Below, piece by piece: positions 1 through 9,355 of a stretch of DNA of 64,000 bases. The translations under genes were made by a program, and so were the position numbers. Source of the stretch: CAVSLM01 sp963728895 (GTDB lineage: Bacteria; Pseudomonadota; Gammaproteobacteria; JBBQDK01); assembly GCA_963728895.1 (NCBI GenBank), contig CAVSLM010000001.1, positions 958,481 through 1,022,480 on the forward strand, read 5' to 3'. The stretch's first letter is position 1. The number at the start of each line of letters is the position of its first letter. Under the pieces are notes generated by a model. That model saw only the letters and a list, made by a program, of their open reading frames with translations, did no database searches and was not told where the DNA came from.

Positions 1-183
1 CTCGGTCATCCGGTCGAGGAGAAGAAATGCGACAATCCGGTCAAGGAGGAGTTCGAGCTGGGTGAGGCGCTGGGCGTCTCCGGAACGCCCACCATCGTCA
101 CCGACAACGGCGAGCTGCTGCCGGGCTACGTGCCCGCACAGCGTCTGGCGCAGATGCTGGATGCGCACAGCGCGGCGAACTGA
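1..183 (+). CDS. dsbC: Thiol:disulfide interchange protein DsbC, C-terminal fragment
   Basis: The window opens inside this gene; the last 60 codons are present, ending in TGA. The fragment has the tail of a DsbC-type thioredoxin fold: a Cys-Asp-Asn-Pro-Val segment, then GVSGTPT with the cis-proline loop, then a glycine-tyrosine strand (LLPGY) and a final amphipathic helix. In the family this is a periplasmic dimeric disulfide isomerase that reshuffles wrong disulfides and is kept reduced by DsbD. The CXXC active site and dimerisation domain lie outside the window, so the call rests on the C-terminal pattern. A related DsbG-type or thioredoxin-like protein is the main alternative. It converges on the addA-like gene. 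Confidence 0.75.
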   Translation, partial: LGHPVEEKKCDNPVKEEFELGEALGVSGTPTIVTDNGELLPGYVPAQRLAQMLDAHSAAN

Positions 184-207
184 TCGACGCGCGACACCCA
201 CCAGACC

Positions 208-228
208 CGCGCGGTTTCGGTCCGCGCG
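208..228 (+). terminator. Possible terminator hairpin after dsbC
   Basis: A 7-bp perfect GC stem (CGCGCGG / CCGCGCG) with a 7-base loop lies 25 bases after the dsbC stop, between two convergent genes. The T-run behind it is weak (TTCC), so it could be a bidirectional or Rho-assisted terminator or merely a GC hairpin. Confidence 0.35.
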
Positions 229-318
229 TTCCGAATGATCCGCGTGCTACACCTTGCGGTGCTCGCGGAGGCGGCTGCGAGGCAACCGCGGCCCTTCCCA
301 CTGTTGAATCCGCCTGTC

Positions 319-3300
319 CTACGGCAACTGGTAAATCCCCGCGCAGGCGGTAAAGATCAGCACGGCGCGCACCGGCTTGCCGGGCCACAGGAGACGCACC
401 GCTTCGCGGTAGCACCCGAGCTGGACGAGGTAGGGCCCGGCGAGCGCCGCCAGCCGGTCGCGCGTGGCCCCGGCGTGCGTCTTGTAGTCGACCACGGTCG
501 CCTCTGCTTCCGTGACCACCAGGCGGTCGATGACGCCGTGCACCAGCCGTCCGCCGGACTGGTACTGCACCGGCACCTCGTTGTAGGCCTTGCGGTAGCG
601 CGTAGGATCGTACAGCCACCGAAGGTCGGCCGCCTCCAGGAGCGATGCCACCTCGCCCCACCATTGCCGAAGCACGTCGCGCTCCGCGATTCCCAGCTCC
701 ACGCCGACCTGGCGCAGCACAGTCTCTACGGGCGGGCGCGGCAGCACGCTGGCAAGCTGCAGCATGCGGTGCAAAGCCACGCCCCGGCGCTGCGCGGGCG
801 AAGGCGCCGTCGCGTCATCGGATCGCGGTTCCGGGATATCCGCGGTGCTTGGAGTGACGGCTTCGGGCAGGCGCGGTGCCTGCAGAGGCTGGGCGAGCCG
901 CGGGTCGACGACCAGACGGGGAACCTGCGCGGAGGGCCGGGCCGCGGACCGCGGCATGGTTCCCGATTCGCTCAGCACCAGAGAAGCATCCTGGCGCGGC
1001 TCGGCACCCACGCATTTGAGGATGGCGCCGTACCAGCCGAGCGCCTCACCCCGTCCCGGCGCGCACGCCGAGATAAACAGCAGCTGCCGGGCGCGGGTCA
1101 TGGCCACGTACAACAGATTGGCGTCTTCGCGCTGCTGCGCCTGCAGCTCGGCATCCAGCAGCGCGCGGCTCACCGCATCGAGCTGCGGGCGTTTGCCGGC
1201 GAGCAGGAAGTGGTTCGGCCGTTCCGAGTCGGCGGGCCAGCCGATCACGGCCTGGAAGGCAGCCGGCGCATGTGGGCTGGATGCGGCATCCACGATGAAC
1301 ACCGCCGGGGCCTCGAGTCCTTTGGCGGCGTGGATGGTCAGCATCCGCACGCGGCCGGCGGCGTCCACCACCGGTGCTGCATCCGGGGCGTCGCGGCTAT
1401 CGGCACGCAGCTCGCGCAGCCGCGACAGGAATCGTGGCAGGCTGGGATAGCGACCACTGTCGACCTCCAGCGCCAGTTCGATGAACCGCGTGAGGTTGGC
1501 GCCGACCCGTCCGCGCAGCGCCTGGGGGAACGCCGCTTCGTAGCGCGCCGGAACGTCCCCTTCACTGTAGATGCGATCCAGCAGATCGTGTACCGGAATG
1601 CGCCCGACGAGCTCACGCCACCGCCCCAGCCAGCGGGCGGCGCGGGCGAGCGGGGCCTCGGGCGGAAGCGCAGGCGCAAGGTCCTGCAGGCGCCCGATCC
1701 AGTGACCGGAGCCCTTTGCCAGACGCGCCAGATCGTCGTCGCCGACCGCGAACATCGGCGAGCGCAATACCTGCACCAGCGCAAGATTGTCGAACGGCGC
1801 AATCAGTACCTCGAGCAGCGCCACCAGGTCGCGTACCTCCAGACTCTCCAGCAGCGCCCCGCGCTCGGCACCCACGTAGGGCACCCCCGCATCGCGCAGG
1901 GCACACTCGTACTGCGCAGCATGGATACGATTACGCAACAGGATGAAAATGTCGTCGCAGGTTAACGGTCGCGCCTTCTCCCCGGCGCCGATCACCGTGC
2001 CAGCGTCCAGGAGCGCACGAATGCGCGCGGCGACCCGCTGTCCCTCGCGGTAGTGGCGCTGATCCTCCTCCAGCACACGCGGTGCATGCAGCGGATTGCG
2101 CAGCCCCTGCACCGCGCGCGCGGGTGCTGGGGGCTCGGCGTTTACCAGCGGCAGGAGCTCCGCACGTCCCCAGAGCGTCCCATGGTGGGTGGTGTGCGGC
2201 TCGAAGGCGTCGATCAGTGAGGCAAGAGGATCGTTGCCGAACACCCGGTTGACGGCATCGACCACCGCCGGTGCGGCGCGCCACGAGATGTTCATGGTGT
2301 GGCGCTCGCCGTGCACGTTGCGCGTCAGCCAGTCTGCGGCGGTGCCGAGAAGGCGGGGCTCGGCGCGCCGGAAGCGATAGATCGACTGCTTGGCGTCGCC
2401 CACCAGGAACACGCTGCGGGCGCGCTCCGGCATGCCGGCGGCCATTTCCTGCAACAACGGGAGAAGCAGGCGCCACTGGGTGGGATTGGTATCCTGGAAT
2501 TCATCCACCAGCAGATGCTCGATGCGCTGGTCGAGCTTGTACTGTACCCACTCGGCGTTGTCCGAGTGATTCAGCAGGCAATAGGTCTTCCACTCGAGAT
2601 CGGTGAAATCGAGCGCCCGCCGCTCCTCCTTGAGACGCTGGAAGTGTGCCAGCAGTCCGGTTCCGGCGCGGTACCAGGCGCTCGAGAGACGCAGCGTGGC
2701 AGCGCGGGCGTCGTGCTCGCGCAGCTCATCGAGCCGCGCGCAGAGTGTCTCATGCAGGCTCAGAAAGCGCGCCTGCGCCGCTTCGCCCATGGACCTGACC
2801 TGGGTATTGCCTGGCCTGCGCGCGCGCGGCGTTCCGCCAAGCGTCAGGAACACCCCGGCCACCTGCTCCAGGCGCAGCGCCGGATCCGACCCCCCGGTGA
2901 GCGCCCGTTCCAGGAGCTCGGCGTGTCTTGCGTTTGCCGCGGTCGGATGCCGGCGCAGGAGCGCGGCGAATTCCACCAGATCGGCGAGACAACGCTGGGA
3001 GAAGAATTCGGCCGTCGCATCGACATCGGGATCGATTTCCAGGCGCTGCCGAAGCAACGCCTCGGCGTGCGCAACAGGATCCTCACCCGCGGTGTACGCC
3101 CACCAGTCGCTGCGGTGCCGCAGAAAGGACTCGAGCGCCGTCCGCGTGTTGTACAGATTGCCACAGGCGTCGAGCAGCGCCTCCAGGGCGGATGCGAGCG
3201 GCCCATCGGGGGCGGCGGTCGCTTCCGTGAACAGCGCCTCCCAGGCTTCGTTCTCCAGGGAAGCGGTGGCTTCGAGCAGCTCGAAGCCGGGAGGAATCTG

Positions 3301-3690
3301 CGCCTCCAGCGGAAAACGGCGCAGCAGCTCCTGGCACAGAGCGTGGAAGGTGAGTGTGCGTATCGGACGTTCACAGAGCAGGTGCTGCTGATAGAGACAG
3401 CGCGCCCGTTGCCGGAGCACGGCGTCCGCGACGACGCCGATTTCGCCAAGCGCAAGGTTCAGCTCGGTCTCGCCGCAGGCGGCGAGGTGAAACAGGCGCT
3501 CGGCGAGCCGGGATTGCATTTCTGCGGCGGCCTTGCGGGTGAAGGTTACCGCCAGGATGTGCTCGGGGCGCGCGCCGTGCAGCAGCAGGCGCACCAGGCG
3601 CGTCACCAGGAGCCAGGTCTTGCCGGTGCCGGCGGAGGCGAGCACTGCCGCGTTGCGTTGTGGCGCGGTAGCCTGCAGCAGGTCCGTCAT
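319..3690 (-). CDS. addA: AddA-type UvrD-like helicase/nuclease subunit
   Basis: This 1123-residue protein is a superfamily 1A helicase with a C-terminal RecB-family nuclease. Visible motifs in order are Walker A ASAGTGKT (residues 18-25), the DEFQDT box, GDAKQSIYRFR, TIHAAKGLE and YVAMTRAR, followed near the C-terminus by GVIDRL and VVDYKTH of a PD-(D/E)XK nuclease. The family unwinds and resects DNA double-strand ends up to a recombination hotspot and loads RecA, replacing RecBCD. Its partner addB lies 2.2 kb upstream on the same strand, with the three buf genes in between. The start follows the bufC stop by 4 bases, so it is probably translated from the same transcript. A generic UvrD-family exonuclease V subunit is the alternative name. 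Confidence 0.85.
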   Translation of the reverse strand: MTDLLQATAPQRNAAVLASAGTGKTWLLVTRLVRLLLHGARPEHILAVTFTRKAAAEMQSRLAERLFHLAACGETELNLALGEIGVVADAVLRQRARCLYQQHLLCERPIRTLTFHALCQELLRRFPLEAQIPPGFELLEATASLENEAWEALFTEATAAPDGPLASALEALLDACGNLYNTRTALESFLRHRSDWWAYTAGEDPVAHAEALLRQRLEIDPDVDATAEFFSQRCLADLVEFAALLRRHPTAANARHAELLERALTGGSDPALRLEQVAGVFLTLGGTPRARRPGNTQVRSMGEAAQARFLSLHETLCARLDELREHDARAATLRLSSAWYRAGTGLLAHFQRLKEERRALDFTDLEWKTYCLLNHSDNAEWVQYKLDQRIEHLLVDEFQDTNPTQWRLLLPLLQEMAAGMPERARSVFLVGDAKQSIYRFRRAEPRLLGTAADWLTRNVHGERHTMNISWRAAPAVVDAVNRVFGNDPLASLIDAFEPHTTHHGTLWGRAELLPLVNAEPPAPARAVQGLRNPLHAPRVLEEDQRHYREGQRVAARIRALLDAGTVIGAGEKARPLTCDDIFILLRNRIHAAQYECALRDAGVPYVGAERGALLESLEVRDLVALLEVLIAPFDNLALVQVLRSPMFAVGDDDLARLAKGSGHWIGRLQDLAPALPPEAPLARAARWLGRWRELVGRIPVHDLLDRIYSEGDVPARYEAAFPQALRGRVGANLTRFIELALEVDSGRYPSLPRFLSRLRELRADSRDAPDAAPVVDAAGRVRMLTIHAAKGLEAPAVFIVDAASSPHAPAAFQAVIGWPADSERPNHFLLAGKRPQLDAVSRALLDAELQAQQREDANLLYVAMTRARQLLFISACAPGRGEALGWYGAILKCVGAEPRQDASLVLSESGTMPRSAARPSAQVPRLVVDPRLAQPLQAPRLPEAVTPSTADIPEPRSDDATAPSPAQRRGVALHRMLQLASVLPRPPVETVLRQVGVELGIAERDVLRQWWGEVASLLEAADLRWLYDPTRYRKAYNEVPVQYQSGGRLVHGVIDRLVVTEAEATVVDYKTHAGATRDRLAALAGPYLVQLGCYREAVRLLWPGKPVRAVLIFTACAGIYQLP

Positions 3691-3694
3691 GGCC

Positions 3695-4483
3695 TCAGGC
3701 AGACTGCGCGATGCACACTATTCCTTCGCCGACCCAACGCTTCAGCAGGATGGCCGATTGCAGGGGCACGTCCTCTTGCGGAACCCAGTCGCACAGACCG
3801 GTGCAGAGCTCTGCGAAGCTGGGACAGTGCTTGTCGAGCTGACCCAGCGCCCACGCTTCGGCGGGTCCCAGCGAGCGGAAATAGCTTTGCAGTTCGTGCC
3901 GCCACAGCACCCAGGCGACCGGGGCGGGCTCCGCCTCGGGCGTGCGCGGATCCTGCCCGCCGGTTGCCGCGCGCCACAACGCAGGCACGTTCCACGCCAG
4001 GTCGAGCCGGCGTACGCTGGGGTGCAGCGCCAGGCGCAGGTACGGCCAGGCATCGGGGGGGAATGCGGCGAGATCCGCCTCGCGCAGCGGAGCGCGGTCG
4101 GCGGCGTCGTAGGTCGCGGCAAGCGCCCACTCGAAGGCGGCCATTTCCGACAGCACCGGCAAATCGCGGTACGCCGACTCGTCCCGAAGGAAATCCGCCA
4201 GGTGCTCGCCGAAGTAGCGGATGGAGAAATGCTGCGACGGATGGTGCTCGATGTATTCCCTGCCGATGCGCTCGAAGCGCTCGTCGCCCGCCAGGGTGTG
4301 CAGCGCCGGGAAGTCCACTGCCAGCGCCTCCAGGAGGCGCAGCCGGTAGGCGTCGCTGTAGATGCGCAGGCGTGTGGCACCATCGGCCCGCGCGCTGCCG
4401 GCTATTTCCCGGGCGATTTGCGCGTCCCCGTTCAGCACGTGGGCCTGCAGCGCGCGTTGCAGGCTGCGCAGGTCGTCGCTCAC
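3695..4483 (-). CDS. bufC: BufC/HvfC-type (DUF2063) partner of the MNIO enzyme
   Basis: This 262-residue protein matches the DUF2063 family (HvfC/BufC). It starts with a helical segment typical of the family ([17 protein letters not shown], followed by [14 protein letters not shown]). Family members bind the precursor peptide and pair with an MNIO (DUF692) enzyme to form the peptide-modifying complex in the cytoplasm. The start codon overlaps the bufB stop by 4 bases (ATGA), which indicates translational coupling. The stop lies 4 bases before the addA start. The protein has no catalytic motif I recognise, as expected for a scaffold. The assignment rests mainly on the bufA1-bufB-bufC order. 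Confidence 0.85.
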   Translation of the reverse strand: MSDDLRSLQRALQAHVLNGDAQIAREIAGSARADGATRLRIYSDAYRLRLLEALAVDFPALHTLAGDERFERIGREYIEHHPSQHFSIRYFGEHLADFLRDESAYRDLPVLSEMAAFEWALAATYDAADRAPLREADLAAFPPDAWPYLRLALHPSVRRLDLAWNVPALWRAATGGQDPRTPEAEPAPVAWVLWRHELQSYFRSLGPAEAWALGQLDKHCPSFAELCTGLCDWVPQEDVPLQSAILLKRWVGEGIVCIAQSA

Positions 4484-5334
4484 GTCGCGGCGGCGCCGCT
4501 TGCGAAAACGATGGCGCGCGCCTGTTCGAGCTCGGCGAGCAACTCTTCGAGCGGTGGGATGCAGTCGTCGCGCTCGATCATGGTCGAGACCGGTCCGAAG
4601 CGGCGCACCGCGGCCGCATACAGCTCCCAGACCGGATCGATGATCGGTGCATCATGCGTGTCGACAATGTAGGCCCCGTGGTTGCGGTGCCCAGCCAGGT
4701 GGATCTGCTGCACCCGCTCGCCCGGTATGCCCGCCAGGTACTGCAGCGGATCGAAATCGTGGTTGTAGGCGCTCACGTAGACGTTGTTGACGTCGAGCAG
4801 CATGAGGCAGTCGGCTTCCTCGAGCACGGCACGCACGAACTCCCATTCGGTAAGCGCCGAGGCCTTGTAGGTCACGTAGCTCGACACGTTTTCCAGCAGC
4901 ATGCGCCGGCCCAGCGCATCCTGCACCCGGCGCACGCGGGCGCTCACGTGGCGGACGGCCTCCTCGGTGTAGGGCAGCGGCAGGAGGTCGTGCAGGTGAA
5001 CGCCGTCCAGGCCCGTCCAGCACAGGTGATCGGAGATCCAGGCAGGCTCGATGCGCCGCGCCAACGCCCGGAGCTGTGCAAGATAGTTGTCATTGAGCGG
5101 ATCGCAGCCGCCGACGGACAGCGACACGCCGTGCAGCACCACGGGATAGTGCTCGCGCACGCGTTCCAGGTAGTGCAGTGGTTTGCCGCCGGGGACCAGG
5201 TAGTTTTCGGTGAGCGCCTCGAACCAGTCCACCGTCGGACGCCAATCGAGTATGTCCAGGTAGTGCCGCGGCCGCAGCCCCAGTCCGAAGCCGAGGTCTG
5301 GCAGGCTGCGCGCGGGTGCGCTGCCGGGCGCCAT
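4480..5334 (-). CDS. bufB: BufB multinuclear non-heme iron oxidase (MNIO, DUF692)
   Basis: MNIO enzymes use a mixed-valent iron centre and oxygen to remodel cysteine in RiPP precursors; bufferin enzymes turn core cysteines into thiooxazoles. The 284-residue TIM-barrel shows the family metal ligands in context: [56 protein letters not shown] and DTHDAP. An upstream in-frame ATG at 5514 exists, but it would add 60 Arg/Ala-rich residues that overlap bufA1. The ATG at 5334 is preceded by GAAGAGGG and fits the family N-terminus (LGFGLGLR). It lies 82 bases after the bufA1 stop. The gene sits in a bufA1-bufB-bufC operon. Confidence 0.92.
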   Translation of the reverse strand: MAPGSAPARSLPDLGFGLGLRPRHYLDILDWRPTVDWFEALTENYLVPGGKPLHYLERVREHYPVVLHGVSLSVGGCDPLNDNYLAQLRALARRIEPAWISDHLCWTGLDGVHLHDLLPLPYTEEAVRHVSARVRRVQDALGRRMLLENVSSYVTYKASALTEWEFVRAVLEEADCLMLLDVNNVYVSAYNHDFDPLQYLAGIPGERVQQIHLAGHRNHGAYIVDTHDAPIIDPVWELYAAAVRRFGPVSTMIERDDCIPPLEELLAELEQARAIVFASGAAAT

Positions 5335-5416
5335 GGGTCCCTCTTCGCCGCACGCCAGCGCCCCGGCTGCGGGGGGAGGGCGGGCGCACGCTGCGCCCGC
5401 CCCACACGATCTGCCA

Positions 5417-5683
5417 TCAATGCTCGATGACCGTGCCGCCCTTCTCAGCGCATTCTTCCTTGGTGGCGTGAACCCAGCCCTGACCTTTGCAGCTGTTATG
5501 GCCCTTGCAGGCATTGTTGGCGGAAGCGCACTCGGAAGTGCCCTTGCAGGCGTTGATGCCCATGCACGCCACCTGTGCGGCGGCGCCGGTTTCTTCGGCT
5601 GCGGGCACGGTAGCAGTGGCGAACAGCGCCGCAGCGCTGGAGGCGAGCAGCAGCCCGGTCAGCTTCTTCTTGCTCGGTGTCAT
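5417..5683 (-). CDS. bufA1: BufA1 bufferin precursor (DUF2282-type), Cys-rich secreted peptide
   Basis: This 88-residue precursor has a Sec signal peptide: three lysines, a hydrophobic [15 protein letters not shown] core, and a likely cleavage around residues 28-30. The mature part carries six cysteines at 40, 46, 52, 59, 65 and 78, several inside near-repeats of the form Cys-Lys-Gly-x3-4-Cys. This is the DUF2282 pattern of bufferins, RiPPs made under copper stress and exported to the periplasm to bind metal after modification by BufB/BufC. The start is fixed by AGGAGG nine bases upstream of the ATG. It is the first gene of the buf operon; the 250 bases upstream are non-coding and should hold the promoter. 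Confidence 0.9.
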   Translation of the reverse strand: MTPSKKKLTGLLLASSAAALFATATVPAAEETGAAAQVACMGINACKGTSECASANNACKGHNSCKGQGWVHATKEECAEKGGTVIEH

Positions 5684-5774
5684 AGCGAATTCTCCTCCTG
5701 GTTCTAGTGGTGGATGTGGCCGAGAGGCTGCAGTCCGGCGGGATTGCGAAGGACCTGCCTTGCGGACGGCCTAG

Positions 5775-5801
5775 CTTAACCGAACGGCGTTGAAAAGTTC
5801 C
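5775..5801 (-). promoter_or_regulatory. Candidate ECF-sigma-type promoter upstream of bufA1
   Basis: Reading the minus strand, GGAAC at 5801-5797 is followed after 16 bases by GTTAAG at 5780-5775, about 92 bases before the bufA1 ATG. GGAAC with a GTT-type -10 at this spacing resembles promoters used by ECF sigma factors, which control several known bufferin operons. This is a pattern match only, with no aligned relatives. Confidence 0.35.
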
Positions 5802-5935
5802 ATCACATCGATTCCGCCGTGCCTCTCCACCGCCGTCCGGTGAGAGATGCGGGCAATCGGGCAGGGGCGGGCCGCGAGCCCCTGCAGTGGCGAGGGGCCG
5901 CGCTGCGCGTTTGCGAGACGCACGGCTGCGCGCCC

Positions 5936-8857
5936 TCAACCGGCCGGATCGTCCTGCCAGGCATGGCGGCGGCACACCCCGTCCATTTCGCAGTAGGCGC
6001 AGGCGCCGGCATCGCCCCAGGCGGGAAGGGGCGTGCCCGCACGCAGCTCGTGGACCACCTGCGTCAGGCGCGCGCCGACGGCGCGGCGCAGCGCTTCGAG
6101 CGCCTCGCCCTGCAGGGCTACGCGGGCGCGAACCGGGCGCTGTTCGAGCTCCAGGTACTCGACGCGCACGGCACGCTCCAGCAACAGGGCATAGCTCGGA
6201 AGCTGCACCGCTTCCCCTGCGTCGACTTCTTCCTGCCGCGGCACGGCACCGGTCTTGTAATCGATGATCCCGAGCCCGTCGGCGCAGCGATCCACGCGGT
6301 CGAGGCGCCCTTTCAGCACCAGGTCCGTTGCCAGCGGCTGCCTGGCGTCGAGCTCCGTATGCTCCACCGCCCACTGCCCCTGGCGCTCGACCTGCCAGTC
6401 GACATATTCGGGAATCTGCGCCTCCCAGCGCCGCAGCCAGGCGCGGTGCATGAAGTTGTCCTCCAGGTCCTGGGCGAACTCGGCGGCCGCGATCTCGACC
6501 AGGAAACGGATGGCCGCCGCGCGGTTTCCGACATGCAGCGGCTCCGGAAAGGGACCCGGTAATCCCTGCGCTCCTTGGTGAAACGCCTGCAGGCAGCGGT
6601 GCACGCGCTCGCCGTAGTCGGACTTGGAAAGGGCGGTACTTACCTGTTCCTGCGATTTCAGGCCGAGGCAGTCGGCGGCGAAGAAGCGATAGGGGCAGTC
6701 GATCAGGCGCTGATGCGCGCTGGCGCTCAAGGTATGCGGAACCAGTCCCTGCGGCACGATCGGCTGCGGCCGGAGCTGCGGCACCGGTCGTACGCGGCTG
6801 TCGGCCTCGAAAACCTGGGCCCGGGAATCGCGAGCCAGCTCGCCGAGCTCGACGGCCTCCAGGTCGCTGTCGTAGGCGAGACGATGCAGGGCGCGCAAGG
6901 CCTCGAACCAGGGGCTGGGAACGACCGGCTCGGCATCCTGTTCGCCACGCACTGTCATCAGTACGCAGGGGGCCGCTTCGAGCAGGCGCCGGAAGCGCTG
7001 CAGTCGCAATGCCTGGCGCGAGCGCCCCGGCGCGAGTCCCAGCTCTTCGCGTACCGCATCGTTGAAGAACGGCGGGACGTTGCCGGCTCCCGGGAGATGA
7101 TCGCGCTCGGCGCCGGCGATGGCGAGTGCGTCGAAGCGTTGCAGCAGTCCCTGGTCGAGTCCCAGCAGTTGCACGGGCGAGGGCAGCGCGGCGGGCGTGA
7201 AGTTGTGCCGCTCCAGGCTGCGCCCGAGCCAGCCGCGCAGCTCCAGCCAGCTCATGCGCAGGCTGCGGCCCTGAAGCGCCAGGCGCATGGCGTTCAGCTC
7301 CTCCAGCACGCGGCGGCCGGCGGGGTCGCTCGCCAGAGCGGCGTCCATGCCAAGCTCCGTAAGGCTTTGCCGCAGGGTCTGGAGGAAGCGTTCGGGCGCG
7401 TGCGCACCGGTGCCGAGCATCCCCTGCAGCGGCTGCGCCGCCGCTTCGAGGCGGTTCAACAGGACATGGATGCGTCCCGCCGTGCCGTGGATCCAATCGG
7501 GCAGACGCTCCTGGCGATAGAGGAGATGGCGACGATAGCGCTGCAGGCCACGGGCGATGTTCTCGTGGCGCACGATGTCCTGTTCGAAGCGATACACCGT
7601 CTCCCGGCGTTGGTCACCGTCGAGGTCCGCAAATACGAAGGGCGACTTCAGCAGGTCCAGCAGGGGCGCCTCGGCAAAGTCCTCCTCCACGCACTCCAGC
7701 CAGCGTTCCAGCGCAGCGGCGGCGCTGGTCGTGGAGAGCGCCCAGCCGGTGACATCGGCGAGTGCGATACCGGCGCGCTCGAGGAGCGCGCGAATGCGGC
7801 GCGCGAGCCGCCGGTCCTCGGTCACGATGCCGATTGCGGAGCGCCCCTCTAGCAGCCAGCGTCGCACCTGCGTGTCGATGGCCCGCGCCTCATGCTCGGC
7901 GCCCGTGGCACGCAGCAATGCGAGCCGTCCCTGTACCGGACTTTCACGGTGAGCGCGCGCAAACGCCATGGCACGCGCGCCGAGCGGCGCGGGATCGGCT
8001 GCAAAGGCGCAGGCGACGAATGCTCCGAAGGCGTCCGCCGCCGCGGGGGCGGCGATGCGGTCTTCGAGAGCCCGCAGTGGTACCGGCACCATGCTCGCGT
8101 CCGGTACCGGTGCATCGGCCTGGGCATGCACCAGAATCTCGATGCGCCCCTGCGCCAGGAGCGCTTGGCACCATTCGATTTCCGCTCGGCTCCAGGTGTC
8201 GTGGCCGACCAGATAAATGTGCTGCGGGACATCGACCTGCCGCGCGACGCTCGTCGCGAGGCGCAGCAGCCGGGCCGCGGCGGGATCCATGCCGCCCTCA
8301 GCGTGGAGTTGCGCGTGCCAGGCGCGCCACAGCGTGTACACCAGTTCGGCCTCGCGCCCGAGCGGTGCGGGAGGCGTGCCGCGTACACCATAGCCCTTGG
8401 ACAGGCGTCGTTGGAAGCTTTCGAGGTCCGCCGGCAGCTCCACGTGGTTCAGAGTCAGCTCGTCGAACAGTGCCAGCAGACTTTCGCAGAGCTGCCAGGG
8501 GCTAGCCGCACCAAAGAGCCCCTGGTGCTGCACGAGCGCTTCGACCAGCATCAGCTCCCGTGCGTGGACATCGCGCACGGGAGTCCCGTTCGCAAGCGGC
8601 TGGCGGGCGATCCAGCCGGAGAAGCTATCAAGCTGCGGGCCGAGCAGCGCCGCATGACCGCGCTGCTCTGCCTCCTCCTGAAGCAGTCGGCGCAACAGCG
8701 GTGCGGCACGCAGGTCGGGCATCAGCACGACGATGTCGCTGAAGTCGGGTGCGAGCGCCGCATGCCGGTCAAACACGCACCGCGCGAGGTGCACCAGGGG
8801 ATCCTGGCCGTAGGGAACGAGGGTCAGAGCGCCTCGGGGTGACCCGGTCCGATCCAC
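5936..8857 (-). CDS. addB: AddB-type nuclease subunit with iron-sulfur staple
   Basis: This 973-residue protein is the second subunit of an AddAB-like double-strand-break resection enzyme. The N-terminal half resembles a degenerate UvrD-like module: no Walker A lysine is visible, unlike AddA. The C-terminal quarter is a RecB-type nuclease, with CPYRFFA first, then LKGRLDRVD and IIDYKTG catalytic segments, and finally CAYCEMDGVCR. The first cysteine plus the last three make the four-cysteine 4Fe-4S staple of AddB nuclease domains. It starts 29 bases downstream of the fdxA stop on the same strand and is followed by 252 non-coding bases before the buf operon. Family annotation also calls such proteins PD-(D/E)XK nuclease family protein. 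Confidence 0.85.
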   Translation of the reverse strand: MDRTGSPRGALTLVPYGQDPLVHLARCVFDRHAALAPDFSDIVVLMPDLRAAPLLRRLLQEEAEQRGHAALLGPQLDSFSGWIARQPLANGTPVRDVHARELMLVEALVQHQGLFGAASPWQLCESLLALFDELTLNHVELPADLESFQRRLSKGYGVRGTPPAPLGREAELVYTLWRAWHAQLHAEGGMDPAAARLLRLATSVARQVDVPQHIYLVGHDTWSRAEIEWCQALLAQGRIEILVHAQADAPVPDASMVPVPLRALEDRIAAPAAADAFGAFVACAFAADPAPLGARAMAFARAHRESPVQGRLALLRATGAEHEARAIDTQVRRWLLEGRSAIGIVTEDRRLARRIRALLERAGIALADVTGWALSTTSAAAALERWLECVEEDFAEAPLLDLLKSPFVFADLDGDQRRETVYRFEQDIVRHENIARGLQRYRRHLLYRQERLPDWIHGTAGRIHVLLNRLEAAAQPLQGMLGTGAHAPERFLQTLRQSLTELGMDAALASDPAGRRVLEELNAMRLALQGRSLRMSWLELRGWLGRSLERHNFTPAALPSPVQLLGLDQGLLQRFDALAIAGAERDHLPGAGNVPPFFNDAVREELGLAPGRSRQALRLQRFRRLLEAAPCVLMTVRGEQDAEPVVPSPWFEALRALHRLAYDSDLEAVELGELARDSRAQVFEADSRVRPVPQLRPQPIVPQGLVPHTLSASAHQRLIDCPYRFFAADCLGLKSQEQVSTALSKSDYGERVHRCLQAFHQGAQGLPGPFPEPLHVGNRAAAIRFLVEIAAAEFAQDLEDNFMHRAWLRRWEAQIPEYVDWQVERQGQWAVEHTELDARQPLATDLVLKGRLDRVDRCADGLGIIDYKTGAVPRQEEVDAGEAVQLPSYALLLERAVRVEYLELEQRPVRARVALQGEALEALRRAVGARLTQVVHELRAGTPLPAWGDAGACAYCEMDGVCRRHAWQDDPAG

Positions 8858-8885
8858 CGCAACCGCCGCCGCGAGCAGCAGCGGA

Positions 8886-9209
8886 TCAGCGTTCGAGATA
8901 TTGCAGCTTGTCGGACTTGCCGTCCCATTCTGTGGCGTCGGGCGGCGGGTCTTTGCGACGGTTGATCACCGGCCATTCGCGGGCGAGCTCCGCGTTGAGC
9001 GCGACAAACGGCATCTGCTCCGGGGGCACGTCGTCCTCGGCGAAAATGGCATTGGCCGGGCATTCCGGCACGCACAGTGTGCAGTCGATGCATTCGTCGG
9101 GATCGATCGCCAGGAAGTTCGGACCTTCATGGAAGCAGTCCACCGGGCAGACTTCGACACAATCCGTGTACTTGCACTTGATGCAATTCTCTGTGACGAC
9201 GAAGGTCAT
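8886..9209 (-). CDS. fdxA: Seven-iron ferredoxin FdxA
   Basis: This 107-residue ferredoxin carries one 3Fe-4S and one 4Fe-4S cluster and is an electron carrier. Cysteines lie in the order [19 protein letters not shown], then [16 protein letters not shown], the Azotobacter ferredoxin I pattern. The C-terminal extension ending in [10 protein letters not shown] is usual for the family. The ATG at 9209 is preceded by GGAG; an in-frame upstream ATG at 9320 would add 37 unrelated residues. In Pseudomonas fdxA lies beside mutS; here the wsp operon is placed between them. Its proximity to the addB start suggests co-transcription, which would make sense because AddB needs an iron-sulfur cluster, although that link is inference. 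Confidence 0.95.
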   Translation of the reverse strand: MTFVVTENCIKCKYTDCVEVCPVDCFHEGPNFLAIDPDECIDCTLCVPECPANAIFAEDDVPPEQMPFVALNAELAREWPVINRRKDPPPDATEWDGKSDKLQYLER

Positions 9210-9355
9210 GGGGATCTCCGCTCCGAATTCGCCATGCGGTGCCGAGCGGGCCGCGAGGAAGGAAAAGCCTGGGCGAACGTCGCGGACCAACCGTTGCCAC
9301 CGCGCATATGGTAATCGCAATCGCAGCCAGTTGGCGAGCCCGCCCCGCCGGCGGC

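Noticed and set aside
235..1965. A 576-codon plus-strand open frame opposite the addA 3' end
   Set aside because: Same reasons: antisense to clear nuclease motifs, with no family resemblance.
2299..5430. A 1043-codon open frame on the plus strand opposite addA and the buf genes
   Set aside because: It runs antisense to well-supported genes, is rich in Arg, Gly and Ala, and shows no family motif. High GC makes such antisense frames common.
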